From: Faecalicatena fissicatena
GTDB taxonomy: Bacteria; Bacillota; Clostridia; Lachnospirales; Lachnospiraceae
NCBI GenBank assembly: GCA_001028025.1
Contig: LDAQ01000089.1
Span: 1-46,170 of the forward strand
Length of the DNA stretch: 46,170 nt
Direction: 5' to 3'
Part shown: positions 27,028 through 35,592 of the stretch, piece by piece
How positions within the stretch are numbered: position 1 is the stretch's first letter
How the letters are laid out: each line of letters starts with the position of its first letter
Notes under the pieces: generated by a model
Told to the model about the DNA's origin: nothing
What the model saw: only the letters and a program-made list of their open reading frames with translations
Databases searched by the model: none
Program-made: the position numbers and the translations under genes

Positions 27028-28401
27028 ATGAAAGTAAAAAGAAAGTGGGCGGCATTGTTAGGTGCAGTAGTTATGGCAGCCTCATGCACAATGCTGTCTG
27101 ATGGAAATGTCGTTAAAGCGGCGAGCGCACCTGTAGTTTCCTCAAGTGCGGCAAATGCAACTGGAAATATTGGAGATACAATTGTAGTACCGATCTCATT
27201 TTCAAGTGAAAGTACCAACCTGAGTGGAATTCATGGAGAACCTTCTTTTGATGCGACGGTTCTGGAATATGCGGGTGTTGAGTATGTAGGTCTGCCAGGA
27301 GGATTGCCTTCTGAGGCAGGTGGGAATTTTGGATATGTAACATCAGGAAATTTTAGCAGCGGTACAATTAATGTGAAGTTTAATGTTTTGAAGTGTACTC
27401 CTGATCCGATTACTGTCACAATTAATAACTTATATTACACCAGCCATGACTACTTAGACAGCGACCCGGCAGTTGTGTCAGCAACGGTCACAGTGAACCA
27501 TCCGGCTGCTCAGAACCAGATAGAAGAGACAAAAGCAACCTGTACGGATCCAGGACACAAGAAAGTGACCTGCGGTGTTTGCGGCAAGGTCCTTTCTGAC
27601 GAAGATACTCCGGCTTTGGGACATGACGGCGGAACATGGAAAGTAGTAAAAAAAGCAACCTGTAAAGAAAAAGGTGTAAAAGAGTTACGCTGCAATAGGG
27701 ACAATGCCCTTTTGAAATCAGAGGACATCCCGCTTCTTGACCATACATGGGACAACGGAAAGGTTACAAAGGAAGCAACCTGTAAAGAAAAAGGTGAGAA
27801 GACTTATACCTGTAAAGTTTGCGGAGATACAAAAAAAGAAGCAATTGCACTGAAAGAGCACTCATGGGATAAGGGAAAAGTGACAAAGGAAGCAACCTGT
27901 AAGGAAAAAGGCGAGAAAACTTACACCTGCAGTATTTGTGGAGATACAAAAAAAGAAGCAATCGCAGTGAAAGAGCACTCATGGGATAAGGGAAAAGTAA
28001 CAAAGGAAGCAACCTGTAAAGAAAAAGGTGAGAAAGTATACACCTGTAAAGTTTGCGGAGATACAAAAACAGAAGAAATCGCAGTGAAAGAACATGAATG
28101 GGTTGTCAGCGATGATACCGATAAAGATGGCTGGAAGGTAGTAACAAAGGCAACTACTTCTAAAGAAGGAAGCAAAGAGAGAGTATGCTCCGTATGCGGA
28201 GAAAAAGAGACAGCTGTGATCGCTAAGCTTACTACAAATCCTGCAAAGCCGGGAAACAATGATACAACAAATAAGACTAATACAAAGTCATCTACTGTAA
28301 AAACAGGGGATACACTCAATGTTGTATATCTGGTTCTGATCCTCGCGGCAGCAGGCGGAGTTGCTGTTTTTGCAGCAGGACGCCGTAAGAAGAACAAATA
28401 G
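27028..28401 (+). CDS. Surface-anchored cohesin protein with cysteine-containing tandem repeats
   Basis: A 457-residue protein likely to be the scaffold for the two dockerin proteins. Signal peptide about 1-32. A cohesin domain at about 34-155 shows GDTIVVPISFSS, GIHGEPSFDATVLEYAG and the closing VVSATVTVNH strand. Then come repeats of 39 residues with a C-x9-C-x2-C pattern (three near-identical units at 239-355, with diverged ones around them); paired cysteines could bind metal or form disulfides, and the array would act as a stalk. The C-terminus has TVKTGD (423-428), a hydrophobic helix, and GRRKKNK, an LPxTG-like sorting signal with a degenerate first half. It is thus either sortase-linked or held by the helix. 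It has a single cohesin, unlike the multi-cohesin cellulosome scaffolds. AAAGGAG precedes the ATG. Confidence 0.88.
   Translation: MKVKRKWAALLGAVVMAASCTMLSDGNVVKAASAPVVSSSAANATGNIGDTIVVPISFSSESTNLSGIHGEPSFDATVLEYAGVEYVGLPGGLPSEAGGNFGYVTSGNFSSGTINVKFNVLKCTPDPITVTINNLYYTSHDYLDSDPAVVSATVTVNHPAAQNQIEETKATCTDPGHKKVTCGVCGKVLSDEDTPALGHDGGTWKVVKKATCKEKGVKELRCNRDNALLKSEDIPLLDHTWDNGKVTKEATCKEKGEKTYTCKVCGDTKKEAIALKEHSWDKGKVTKEATCKEKGEKTYTCSICGDTKKEAIAVKEHSWDKGKVTKEATCKEKGEKVYTCKVCGDTKTEEIAVKEHEWVVSDDTDKDGWKVVTKATTSKEGSKERVCSVCGEKETAVIAKLTTNPAKPGNNDTTNKTNTKSSTVKTGDTLNVVYLVLILAAAGGVAVFAAGRRKKNK
27742..28092 (+). repeat. Three 117-base in-frame tandem repeats
   Basis: Units begin at 27742, 27859 and 27976, each encoding 39 residues that start with H(T/S)WD(N/K)GKVTKEATCKEKGE. 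They are nearly identical at DNA level, which suggests recent expansion by slippage or recombination, so repeat number may vary between strains. Confidence 0.9.
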
Positions 28402-28402
28402 T

Positions 28403-28590
28403 TGAAAACCCCGCAGTAAGCGGTGGGGGATTTAATCCCACGGGCAGTCACCAAATGTACATGAGAATTTGTCCACTTGGCTCGCTGCCTTCGCAGGAAT
28501 AAACGAGATTTTAAGTGCAGTTATATGCAGAATTATGATTGAAAAAATGATTCGGCCTCAGGTCCTGGGATCAGGGCCTTCAGGCAGGAT
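28403..28590 (+). other. Structured spacer between cohesin and DUF4430 genes
   Basis: A 224-base gap, unusually long for this operon, with several stem-loops. These are CCCCGC/GCGGtGG (28409-28426), GGGAtttaaTCCC just after it, CTGC-cttc-GCAG (28485-28496), and a long hairpin AGGTCCTG-ggat-CAGGGCCT (28560-28579) extended by GCCT/AGGC. None is followed by a clear T-run. It may set mRNA stability so that the first three genes are made in excess, or be the scar of an IS200/IS605-like end. No gene is seen. Confidence 0.4.
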
Positions 28591-28625
28591 CATATTTTAA
28601 GTAAATTGGGAGTGGAGTTTGAAAT

Positions 28626-30902
28626 ATGAAGCGACATAAGATGAAAGAAACATTAAAAAAAATAGGTGCAGCATCCGCAGCAGTGTGTCTCGCAGCACTG
28701 TTTTTTATCATGCTGGCGGTTTCTGGCCATACAGCTCCGGAGAATCCCATGGAAGACAAAGATGCGGATGCATCCCGTATGTATTTGACATCGTCCACAC
28801 TTGCTATGGATGAGACGCAGCTGGCAGATGTGGAGAATGCCAACATCAATACCGGAGAAGAAGGGAATAAAGAAGCCCAGAAGGAAAAAGAAAAGGAACA
28901 GGAAGAAGATCAGGCAGAACAGGGGGAGATGCAGCAGGAGGATGATAATGCCCAGGAGAACCAGCGGGAACACGCAAATGCGGATACTTCAGATCCGTCT
29001 TTGAGTACTCCTTCAAAAGACAGCCTGCTTGCTTTGATTGATAAGCATAAGAATGACCCGTCTAATCCTTCTCAGGGAGGGGAAGGACCAGGCACGGGAG
29101 AGGGGGATAACGGCAATCCGGGGGACGGAGGGCCGGGGGGGAATGGCAATAAGCCTACGGAGGGCGGAGAGGCTATTACCTTGAATCCGGAGCAGTCCAG
29201 TCTATTGTTTACGACTAACCTCAAGAATGAAATCGTAGATAAGCAAGAGTATGACTTGAGGATTAAGTTGACGGAAAAGGGAAAACAATTGAATTTAGTC
29301 AGCCAGGAAGTAACACTGAATAATTCCTCATCCCTATATCAGAATGGTATGGGTATTAAACTCAAAAAAGGGGAGAATACCGTCTCAGTTAAACTCCGTT
29401 TCCGTGATAAAACAGACGAGAAAAATCAGATTGATGCATTTACACCAACGTATATTATTACTTACGTATCGGAAGAAGAATATCATCTTAAAGTTCAAGT
29501 CTCAGCGGACCCTACTGTAATCCTTAAAGATGGAGACAATTACACTGTTAATAAGAACAATATCAGTCTGCTGGTTACTGCAAAACAGGGGACTAAGGAT
29601 ATTAAAGCGCGGGTACGTTTGAATAGGGGGAGCTACATGGAGCTCGATCCTTCTGACAGAGTATGCAACTTGGAGCAGCTAAACGTGGGTGAAAATACAG
29701 TGAATGTGCAAGCTGGATCAGGTGGAGGCCATCCGGACATTACCTTTACAATTACCTATAAGACGGAGACAGAAAGCCTACAATTCGAAGGTAAAGGCCC
29801 AGATGGGGGGGACGGCAATGAATTAAGTGATACGGTTGAAAGCTCCAGTTTTACAGGAAGTAAGGTATTAACATACACGGCTTCTACAACTAAATTTTAT
29901 TTTCGTATCAGTCTTTCCACTGGTCAGGATAGAATAACCAAAATAGAAGTGGGAAATCGGATTGGTTGGATCGATAAGACTGACCAGAAACTTTTGGACA
30001 GATATATCGAATGTGACTTGGATGCATCTGTGAATACGCAGATTAAAGTGACATTTATGGATTCTAACAACCAAAAAAAACATTATATTTGGGAAATTGA
30101 ATATGTACGTAATGAAGACGGCAATCTACCTGATAACAATAAAAAGGTGCCGTATATTGACCCGAGGAATCTAGGGGATAACGAAACAGTGCACGAAAGC
30201 CCATATACTTTCGCTGTAGCATTTTCTGATCATAATGGTGCTGTGATTAGAGATTCCAAGCAGTTTAAGGTATATCTGAATGGAGAGCCTCTGGTATTTT
30301 CCGGTATATCAGGTGGTGATTTTGAATTTACACTGTACCTGACAGAGGGAATCAATCATATCAGGATTGAACTAACTGATTACGAACAGTATAAAGCCAC
30401 GAAAGACCTAACAGTGACATTTTCTCCAGATAAACAGAGTGCACAGGTGCATATGATTCTTTCGGCTAATGTACTAGGGCTGGGAACCATGATAGACGAA
30501 TATGTAACTGTTCCGGCCGATCAGACGGTTGCTCAGGTTGTGAATGACCGGCTGCAAGCCTATGGATATACACCAATATATCAGGGCATTCCTACAGATG
30601 CATCATATTTCTTGGATTACATTGAAAAAAAGGGTATTCTTGATGGATGGTCAATATCGGATGAGCAGCGGGAAATGTATGAATGGCAGGGAATAACTAT
30701 TGAAGATCCCGCCAGCAATGACAGTTTGGGGAAAAATATATTCGCAAGCGGCAGTTCAGGCTGGATGGTTACACAAAATAATCGTTTTATCGGACAGAGT
30801 ATGGGGGTATTTGGAATCAGAGATAGAGATGTAATACAAGTGATGTTTACAATTAATAATGGGGCTGATATTAACGTGGATCCCAACAGTGGAGACTACT
30901 AA
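28626..30902 (+). CDS. Secreted protein with C-terminal transcobalamin-C-like (DUF4430) domain
   Basis: A 758-residue exported protein. Signal peptide or anchor at about 12-37, then a charged, low-complexity Glu/Gln/Lys region (about 70-125) and a Gly/Pro-rich linker (to about 180), which together should span the cell wall. Beta-sandwich domains follow (about 185-600). The last 150 residues are a DUF4430 domain, the fold of the C-terminal beta-domain of transcobalamin and intrinsic factor: YVTVPADQTVAQVVNDRLQA, then SGWMVTQNNRFIGQSMGVF (Trp713) and IRDRDVIQVMFT. The GW-M-x-N-G-like motif is the family hallmark. Its place in a B12-riboswitch operon makes corrinoid binding plausible; DUF4430 alone does not prove it. 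GGGAGTGGAG precedes the ATG. Confidence 0.85.
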   Translation: MKRHKMKETLKKIGAASAAVCLAALFFIMLAVSGHTAPENPMEDKDADASRMYLTSSTLAMDETQLADVENANINTGEEGNKEAQKEKEKEQEEDQAEQGEMQQEDDNAQENQREHANADTSDPSLSTPSKDSLLALIDKHKNDPSNPSQGGEGPGTGEGDNGNPGDGGPGGNGNKPTEGGEAITLNPEQSSLLFTTNLKNEIVDKQEYDLRIKLTEKGKQLNLVSQEVTLNNSSSLYQNGMGIKLKKGENTVSVKLRFRDKTDEKNQIDAFTPTYIITYVSEEEYHLKVQVSADPTVILKDGDNYTVNKNNISLLVTAKQGTKDIKARVRLNRGSYMELDPSDRVCNLEQLNVGENTVNVQAGSGGGHPDITFTITYKTETESLQFEGKGPDGGDGNELSDTVESSSFTGSKVLTYTASTTKFYFRISLSTGQDRITKIEVGNRIGWIDKTDQKLLDRYIECDLDASVNTQIKVTFMDSNNQKKHYIWEIEYVRNEDGNLPDNNKKVPYIDPRNLGDNETVHESPYTFAVAFSDHNGAVIRDSKQFKVYLNGEPLVFSGISGGDFEFTLYLTEGINHIRIELTDYEQYKATKDLTVTFSPDKQSAQVHMILSANVLGLGTMIDEYVTVPADQTVAQVVNDRLQAYGYTPIYQGIPTDASYFLDYIEKKGILDGWSISDEQREMYEWQGITIEDPASNDSLGKNIFASGSSGWMVTQNNRFIGQSMGVFGIRDRDVIQVMFTINNGADINVDPNSGDY

Positions 30903-30937
30903 AAGCTAATAAGACAAGGTACGAGGAGGAAGAAGAA

Positions 30938-31873
30938 ATGAATAGTCAGACGGATTCTGTCATACAGGAGATTGAAAAGGTAATCATCGGCAAGAGGGAG
31001 GTGGTAGAAAGGGTGCTCATGGCAATCCTTTCAGAGGGACACATCCTGCTGGACGATGTACCTGGTGTGGGAAAGACAACGCTTGCAGTTGCCTGCTCCA
31101 GAGTCATGGGGATGGATTATAACCGAATCCAGTTTACTCCGGATGTAGTGCCTTCCGATATTGTCGGATTCTCTATCTATAATAAAGAATATGGAAGTTT
31201 TGATTATAAGCCCGGCGTGGTGATGACAAATCTCCTGCTGGCAGATGAGATTAACCGAACTTCCAGCAAGACTCAGTCTGCTCTTCTGGAGGTTATGGAA
31301 GAGGGACAGGTGACGGTAGACGGCACAACCCATCTGCTTCCACGGCCATTTGTGGTGATCGCCACACAGAACCCCGTGGGGTCAGCAGGTACCCAGCTCC
31401 TGCCTCAGGCGCAGCTGGACCGTTTTATGATTAAGCTGGAGATGGGGTACCCGGACTTTGAAAGCCAGGTGAATATCCTGCGGGACCGCCAGACGGCAAA
31501 CCCCATTGACGAAACGGATGAAATTATCCACAGAGACACAATCCTTTCAATGCAGGAGGAAGTCCGTGGAATTCATGTCAAAGATTCCATTCTGGAATAT
31601 GTAACGGCATTGGCTATGGAAACCCGGAATGATGAGATGATCCGTCTGGGAGTCAGTCCCCGAGGCGCACTGGCGGTGGTAAGGATGGCAAAAGCCCACG
31701 CCTATCTGGACGGCAGAGACTTTGTGATGCCGGAAGATGTACAGCAGGTCTTTGTGGATGTCTGTGCACACCGGCTTATTATGAACCCGAAAGCAAGGGT
31801 CTCAGAGCTTTCGGCGTCGGATGTCCTGAAACAGGTTATGAATAGAACAAAATCTCCGGACAGCGGACGTTGA
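30938..31873 (+). CDS. MoxR-type AAA+ ATPase
   Basis: A 311-residue cytoplasmic AAA+ ATPase of the MoxR group. Walker A is DVPGVGKT (40-47), Walker B is LLLADEINR (Asp103-Glu104), sensor 1 is in VVIATQNPVGSAGT, and an LDRFMIKLEMGYP arginine-finger region follows. MoxR proteins act as chaperones that load metals or remodel proteins carrying VWA or DUF58 domains, and they are typically encoded with a DUF58 protein and a transglutaminase-fold membrane protein, exactly the trio seen here. The start has GAGGAGGAAG at 30923-30932, and the next gene follows after 10 bases. In this operon it probably assists assembly or energises a step involving the surface proteins; the client is unknown. Confidence 0.94.
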   Translation: MNSQTDSVIQEIEKVIIGKREVVERVLMAILSEGHILLDDVPGVGKTTLAVACSRVMGMDYNRIQFTPDVVPSDIVGFSIYNKEYGSFDYKPGVVMTNLLLADEINRTSSKTQSALLEVMEEGQVTVDGTTHLLPRPFVVIATQNPVGSAGTQLLPQAQLDRFMIKLEMGYPDFESQVNILRDRQTANPIDETDEIIHRDTILSMQEEVRGIHVKDSILEYVTALAMETRNDEMIRLGVSPRGALAVVRMAKAHAYLDGRDFVMPEDVQQVFVDVCAHRLIMNPKARVSELSASDVLKQVMNRTKSPDSGR

Positions 31874-31883
31874 GGAGGCAGAA

Positions 31884-33059
31884 ATGGTAAAATCCAGAGT
31901 TCTGTGGGCTATATGGCTGTTATTTACGGTATGCTTTTGTATTATGACAGGCGGCACGGCCGGATATCTGCTGATTGCTGTTTCCGTGGTGCTGCCGCTT
32001 CTGGCAGGTTTGCTGACCAGGCTGGCAGCGTCCGGACTGAAGGCAGAGCTTACAGCAGAGTCCTACAGTGAAAAAGGAGCTGCGGCATCCGGCCAGGTGA
32101 TTGTTACGAATACCAGTTTCCTTCCGGCCGACCGCCTGCTGTGCAGGGTCAGCTGTGAGAATCTGCTGACCGGAGAAGCTGAGAATACAACACTGCGGAT
32201 GGCGGCACCAGGAAAGATGCGTGCGGCAACGGAAATAGAGATAAAAAGCCGGCATTCCGGCCGGGTGAGAATGACGCTGCGGCAGCTCACACTTTTTGAT
32301 CCCTTCGGCCTGTTCCGGTTTCGTATCCGATTAGGCCGCGAGATCTCGGCGCTGACGATGTTTGCCCCTCATACATTTTCTGTGGAAACGCAGATTGCCT
32401 ATGGGGAGAATGCAAATCTGGACAGTGATGAATACTCCATGAAAAAGGCGGGATATGATCCGTCAGAGACATTTGCGGTCCGTGAGTATCAGCCGGGTGA
32501 CCGGATCCGGCAGATCCACTGGAAGCTGACAGAGAAGTTCGACAGTCTTATGGTACGAGATTATGGCCTGCCGATTCAGAACACGATACTGCTGCTACTG
32601 GAAACCGGAAGAATAAAAGGGACAGAGAAGACAGATCCGTCCTGTCTGGACGCACTGGCAGAGGCTATTCTCTCGGTATCCCAGGAATTGATCAGCCAGC
32701 AGATTGTACATACGATTGGCTGGCAGAATCATGAGGAGAATACGTTTTCCAGTATGGAAATTGAAACAGATGAGGATCTGAATATTGTGCTTCCGGGGCT
32801 TCTTGGAGCAGTTCCGGGAGAAGATGAGATGTCTGCTGCAGAACATTATCTGAAGACCCGTGAACAGCTGGAGTTTGCCCATGTGGTTCTGTTTACCCCG
32901 CAGCACCGTTCGGCATTAAGCTTTCTGGCAGACCAGTGTCTGCTGACGGAAGTTCTGTGTGAAGAAGGCGGGGCAGGTTATGACCGGCAGGATGGGATAT
33001 CCATGATTGGCACAGGGCCTGAGACAATGACGGAATATCTTTCTTATATAGAAATATAG
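31884..33059 (+). CDS. DUF58 membrane protein
   Basis: A 391-residue partner of the MoxR ATPase. Two N-terminal membrane segments (about 5-45) are followed by a beta-rich domain and the DUF58 signature REYQPGDRIRQIHWKLTEK, then a VWA-like fold. GAGGAGG overlaps the previous stop, so the pair is translationally linked. Function is unknown in the family beyond its partnership with MoxR and transglutaminase-like proteins. Confidence 0.92.
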   Translation: MVKSRVLWAIWLLFTVCFCIMTGGTAGYLLIAVSVVLPLLAGLLTRLAASGLKAELTAESYSEKGAAASGQVIVTNTSFLPADRLLCRVSCENLLTGEAENTTLRMAAPGKMRAATEIEIKSRHSGRVRMTLRQLTLFDPFGLFRFRIRLGREISALTMFAPHTFSVETQIAYGENANLDSDEYSMKKAGYDPSETFAVREYQPGDRIRQIHWKLTEKFDSLMVRDYGLPIQNTILLLLETGRIKGTEKTDPSCLDALAEAILSVSQELISQQIVHTIGWQNHEENTFSSMEIETDEDLNIVLPGLLGAVPGEDEMSAAEHYLKTREQLEFAHVVLFTPQHRSALSFLADQCLLTEVLCEEGGAGYDRQDGISMIGTGPETMTEYLSYIEI

Positions 33060-33108
33060 AATCATCTGCAGTTGTAAATGAAAGCATATTAAGAATATAT
33101 CAAGAGAA

Positions 33109-35541
33109 GTGGCGGAAGATAAGCAAATGGTAGAGAAAACAACGAAAAAAGCAGAGGCTGCTGAACAGAATGCATTTCATCTGTACAGCGTTGAAAAACA
33201 GGGGAATAAGAAAAACAGAGCAGCGGCTTATCTTGTAGACTGGATTTTTTTGTGGCTGTATCTGGCAGGAAGCACGGGATGGCTGGTATCGACGTTTCAG
33301 ATTCCGGTCAGTCCGGCAGCATTCACAGGCATACAGGGAGTCATTTCCCTGCTGATGATCCTGGCCGGAACGGGCAGGGGAAAAGCCCGGTTTTTGAAGA
33401 TCGCGGCATGTTGCGGCCTATTGGCGGTTACGATCCTGCTGTTTGGGGATATCTGGAACGACGGCATACATATTTTATATAATCATGCGGTAGATGTACT
33501 GGGAAAACAGTATCCCTATCTTTTGCCGGTTTATCATGTGGCGGCAGAGGGGACAATGGAGACGGTCTGCATGTATGCTGCACTGGCCTGGATGTCCGGA
33601 ATGCTTGCAGTGTTAGGGCAATATCTGGTCCGGACCGGAAACAGACTTCTTCTGGGCATACAGATTGTGTTTATTCTGCTGGTGCAGATGGCTGCCGGGA
33701 TCGCTCCGGAGCTGTTATGGAATATAGGTTCTTTCTTATGCCTGCTTGCCGTGTGGATACGGGGACATGGGGAGATGGTTCCGGCAGGAAAACAGCGTCT
33801 GGCTTCTCTCCAGGTATTCGCCCTCGTGGCAGCGGGAAGTGCTCTCCTGCTTTTTGGGGGCAGCATTGTACTTGGGAAGACCACTGTTACAGAGAATGAT
33901 TTATTTGCAGGGTGGAAAGAAACCTGGAAGTCTATGATTGAAGAGTCACGCTACAGCGGGGACGCAGAGGTTCTTCCGGAGGGCCGGTTTACAGGGCTGG
34001 GTTCTCTCGAAACCGAAAATAAGCCGGTACTGGAAGTGACGATGACAAAACCGGAATCCTATTACCTGAGAGGGTATACCGGCAGTCAGTATACAGGCAC
34101 CGGGTGGACGGATATTCCGTCGGAAAAACTCTGGGAGGGCAGGGATTTGTTTTACTGGCTCCACCAGGGGGGATTTTACGGACAGGAGTGCCTGGGGGAT
34201 GCAGCAGTTGCACTGGATGAAGAGACTGCCGCAGAAGAAAGGAATACTGTTGTGGTCAGGAATCTAGCTGGCAGTTCCAAGTACTGTTATGTGCCATATG
34301 AATTACAGTCGGTGAAGGAAGCGGACCTGCAGACCAGGATGGATGCCCAGAAAATAGGAGATGCCGGATTGATTGCCGGGGGCTGGAATGGAGATCGGGA
34401 ATATGTATATCAGGCGCTTTCTAACCAGATTACCAAATACCCGGTTTACGATGCCAGGCTGCTGGATAAGAAAAATCTCACGGAAGCAGGGAAGGCTTAC
34501 AAGCGAAACGAAGAATTCTACAATGAATTTGTTTATGCAACCTATCTGGATATCCCATTTGAACTTACGTCTGCCCTGCATGAGCTTATCGATACGGGAG
34601 AGACGGAACAGGGCGAGAAGCATGTGGACTATGCAGAGGCGAAACAAAATATACTGTATGTGCTGACGGCAGATTATACGGATACGAAGAAGCTGGACGG
34701 TAGCTGGAACGGTTCGGATTTCATACAGGAGTTTCTGAATTATTCTAAAAAGGGCTATTCTGTACATTTTGCAAGTGCAGCGGCTATGATGTTCCGTTAC
34801 TATGGAATTCCGTCCCGCTATGTGGAAGGATATCTGGTTACGCCGGAGGATGTCAAAGCAATGACAGCAGGGGAACCGTATATTCTGGATGATACCCATG
34901 CCCATGCCTGGGTGGAATACTACCAGGACGGGGTTGGCTGGCTGCCCTTTGAGGTTACCCCATCGTACATAGGTACGATGGACAAAGCAGAGGATTTCCA
35001 GGATATTTCCGGGCTTTCAGGCCAGGGATCGGAGAACCAGCCCGATGAACCGGAGGAAGAAGAGGAAGAGCAGAAGAAAGAAGAGGAAGACGAAATTGAC
35101 TGGCTTCTGATTCTGGAGATTGTGTTGATAACGGGAATCTGTCTTATGCTTTTGATTATGCTTGTATTTCTAATCTGGGTTCTGCTGCAGAGACACAAAA
35201 GCAGGAAGGCGAAAAAGCTGTTCGGCTCTGCGGACAGAAGGCTGGCGATCCGGGCACTCTTTGAGTACAGCATGAATATTCTGTCCGTGGCCGGCCTGGA
35301 TATAAGGAACACGTCCCTGTACGATTACAGAGAACCGGTGGGGGATATGTTTGATGGGGAAATAGCGGCAGAATATGAGGAGATCGTGAGAATCCGTCAG
35401 GAGGCAGTCTACAGTGAACATGAGATTACAGAGGAACAGCGGGAAATTCAGGAATCGTTTAAAAATAAAATCTGGATTCGGATCTATAAGAATGGAAATA
35501 TCATACAGAAGTTCCGTCTGAAATATATCTATTTCCTGTAA
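33109..35541 (+). CDS. Transglutaminase-fold membrane protein, catalytic cysteine replaced
   Basis: An 810-residue TgpA-like protein. About six N-terminal transmembrane helices (up to about residue 260) precede an extracellular transglutaminase-like domain (about 500-630). Then come an acidic Glu-rich linker, a further membrane helix (LILEIVLITGICLMLLIMLV) and a cytoplasmic tail. In active members the motif is GxCxxFA; here it reads GYSVHFASAAAMMFRYYGIP, so Ser551 stands in for the nucleophilic Cys. His599 (HAHAW) is kept, and the Asp position is Glu615 (PFEVTP). Catalysis by the usual thiol route should be lost. The start is unsure: GTG 33109 has a weak ribosome site and ATG 33127 is an alternative. 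Forms a trio with MoxR and DUF58. Confidence 0.88.
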   Translation: MAEDKQMVEKTTKKAEAAEQNAFHLYSVEKQGNKKNRAAAYLVDWIFLWLYLAGSTGWLVSTFQIPVSPAAFTGIQGVISLLMILAGTGRGKARFLKIAACCGLLAVTILLFGDIWNDGIHILYNHAVDVLGKQYPYLLPVYHVAAEGTMETVCMYAALAWMSGMLAVLGQYLVRTGNRLLLGIQIVFILLVQMAAGIAPELLWNIGSFLCLLAVWIRGHGEMVPAGKQRLASLQVFALVAAGSALLLFGGSIVLGKTTVTENDLFAGWKETWKSMIEESRYSGDAEVLPEGRFTGLGSLETENKPVLEVTMTKPESYYLRGYTGSQYTGTGWTDIPSEKLWEGRDLFYWLHQGGFYGQECLGDAAVALDEETAAEERNTVVVRNLAGSSKYCYVPYELQSVKEADLQTRMDAQKIGDAGLIAGGWNGDREYVYQALSNQITKYPVYDARLLDKKNLTEAGKAYKRNEEFYNEFVYATYLDIPFELTSALHELIDTGETEQGEKHVDYAEAKQNILYVLTADYTDTKKLDGSWNGSDFIQEFLNYSKKGYSVHFASAAAMMFRYYGIPSRYVEGYLVTPEDVKAMTAGEPYILDDTHAHAWVEYYQDGVGWLPFEVTPSYIGTMDKAEDFQDISGLSGQGSENQPDEPEEEEEEQKKEEEDEIDWLLILEIVLITGICLMLLIMLVFLIWVLLQRHKSRKAKKLFGSADRRLAIRALFEYSMNILSVAGLDIRNTSLYDYREPVGDMFDGEIAAEYEEIVRIRQEAVYSEHEITEEQREIQESFKNKIWIRIYKNGNIIQKFRLKYIYFL

Positions 35542-35592
35542 TAGAACGAATATGCCGGGGCATGAAGAAAAGGGAGCTGTAAGGAGGAAGAA

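Noticed and set aside
27764..28066. Minus-strand repetitive frame opposite the cohesin repeats
   Set aside because: Its Leu/Tyr/Phe-rich repeats simply mirror the 117-base coding repeats on the plus strand.
27742..28092. CRISPR-like array
   Set aside because: The period is 117 bases, the units are coding and contiguous, and there are no distinct spacers.
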